DNA from: JBFWNZ01 sp050250795
Lineage (GTDB): Bacteria > Pseudomonadota > Alphaproteobacteria > UBA8366
DNA length: 6,170 nt
Direction: 5' to 3'
NCBI GenBank assembly: GCA_050250795.1
Contig: JBFWNZ010000241.1
Span: 1-6,170, forward strand
Below, piece after piece: positions 6,018-6,170 of the stretch (positions within the stretch are counted from its first letter, which is position 1; the number at the start of each line of letters is the position of its first letter). Made by a program: the position numbers and the translations under genes. The notes under the pieces are model-generated. The model was not told the DNA's origin, did not search any database, and saw only the letters and a program-made list of their open reading frames with translations.

Positions 6018-6170
6018 CCGTCATTCATATCGCTGCGCGCGCATCTGCCAAAGGCATCGTTGCGAAGCGGTGCGAACTCGCTTACCGTTTCGTCCGTCGG
6101 GGTAAGAGCGGTCTCCCGGCCTTCCCAAGGCGCAAGCCCAAGCACTGCTCGGCACTCCTAAGGTCAGGAG

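Noticed and set aside
4206..6161. A 651-codon open frame on the + strand across the M24-like gene and the complement of rlmJ
   Set aside because: The translation is Arg/Ala/Gly-rich with no motif and overlaps two well-supported genes. It is open only because of high GC content.
6155..6170. Short inverted repeat CTCCT-AAGGTC-AGGAG at the right edge, whose right part also resembles a ribosome site for a gene beyond the window
   Set aside because: A five-base stem at a cut edge is too weak for a terminator call, and no start codon is visible within the window.
6018..6170. Possible tRNA or other small RNA upstream of rlmJ
   Set aside because: I could not build a cloverleaf or T-arm, or match a known small RNA on either strand. 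Nor is a clear promoter visible.

Overview
The window looks like chromosomal DNA from a high-GC proteobacterium, most likely an alphaproteobacterium. The reasons are GC-rich codon use, a GcvA-type LysR regulator, an alphaproteobacterial-style general-stress promoter in front of a csbD-like gene, and an rlmJ gene. This assignment is an inference from gene content only. The organism should also make selenocysteine, because the window contains a convincing UGA-encoded selenoprotein. The selA/B/C/D genes this requires are not in the window.

Left part (1-2361, + strand): a LysR regulator cut off at the left edge; a secreted PQQ-dependent sugar dehydrogenase of the soluble YliI type; then a small CsbD-family stress gene. 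The CsbD gene carries a one-base insertion that splits it into two frames. It is preceded by a GGAAC-N17-GGTT promoter candidate and followed by a strong intrinsic terminator.

Central part (2387-5235, + strand): a tightly packed three-gene operon and the main point of interest. Gene 1 (2431-2988) is a UGSC-family selenoprotein. Its reading frame is interrupted by TGA at 2728-2730, but it resumes without a break as Sec-Gly-Ser-Cys and runs to a second TGA at 2986-2988. Directly after the Sec codon the mRNA can fold into a hairpin (2735-2768) whose apical loop is GGUCU, starting 18 nt after the UGA. This matches the loop sequence and spacing of the E. coli fdhF SECIS element. Gene 2 overlaps gene 1 by one base (TGATG) and encodes an uncharacterised ~353-residue protein with a GWSDGLPIMPPT motif. 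Gene 3 overlaps gene 2 by eight bases and encodes an M24 'pita-bread' protein related to Xaa-Pro peptidases and creatinase. In it four of the five canonical metal ligands are replaced, so it is probably a metal-independent hydrolase or a non-enzymatic relative. The overlaps imply translational coupling, so full-length expression of the operon may depend on reading through the Sec codon. The substrate and pathway cannot be read from the sequence. A redox or thiol/selenol step (UxxC) combined with a creatinase-like C-N hydrolase is the best guess.

Right part (5232-6017, - strand): rlmJ, the 23S rRNA A2030 N6-methyltransferase. It converges on the operon, and the two TAG stops are interleaved in one CTAG (5232-5235). 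The last 153 bases (6018-6170), upstream of rlmJ, hold no gene or RNA that I can recognise.
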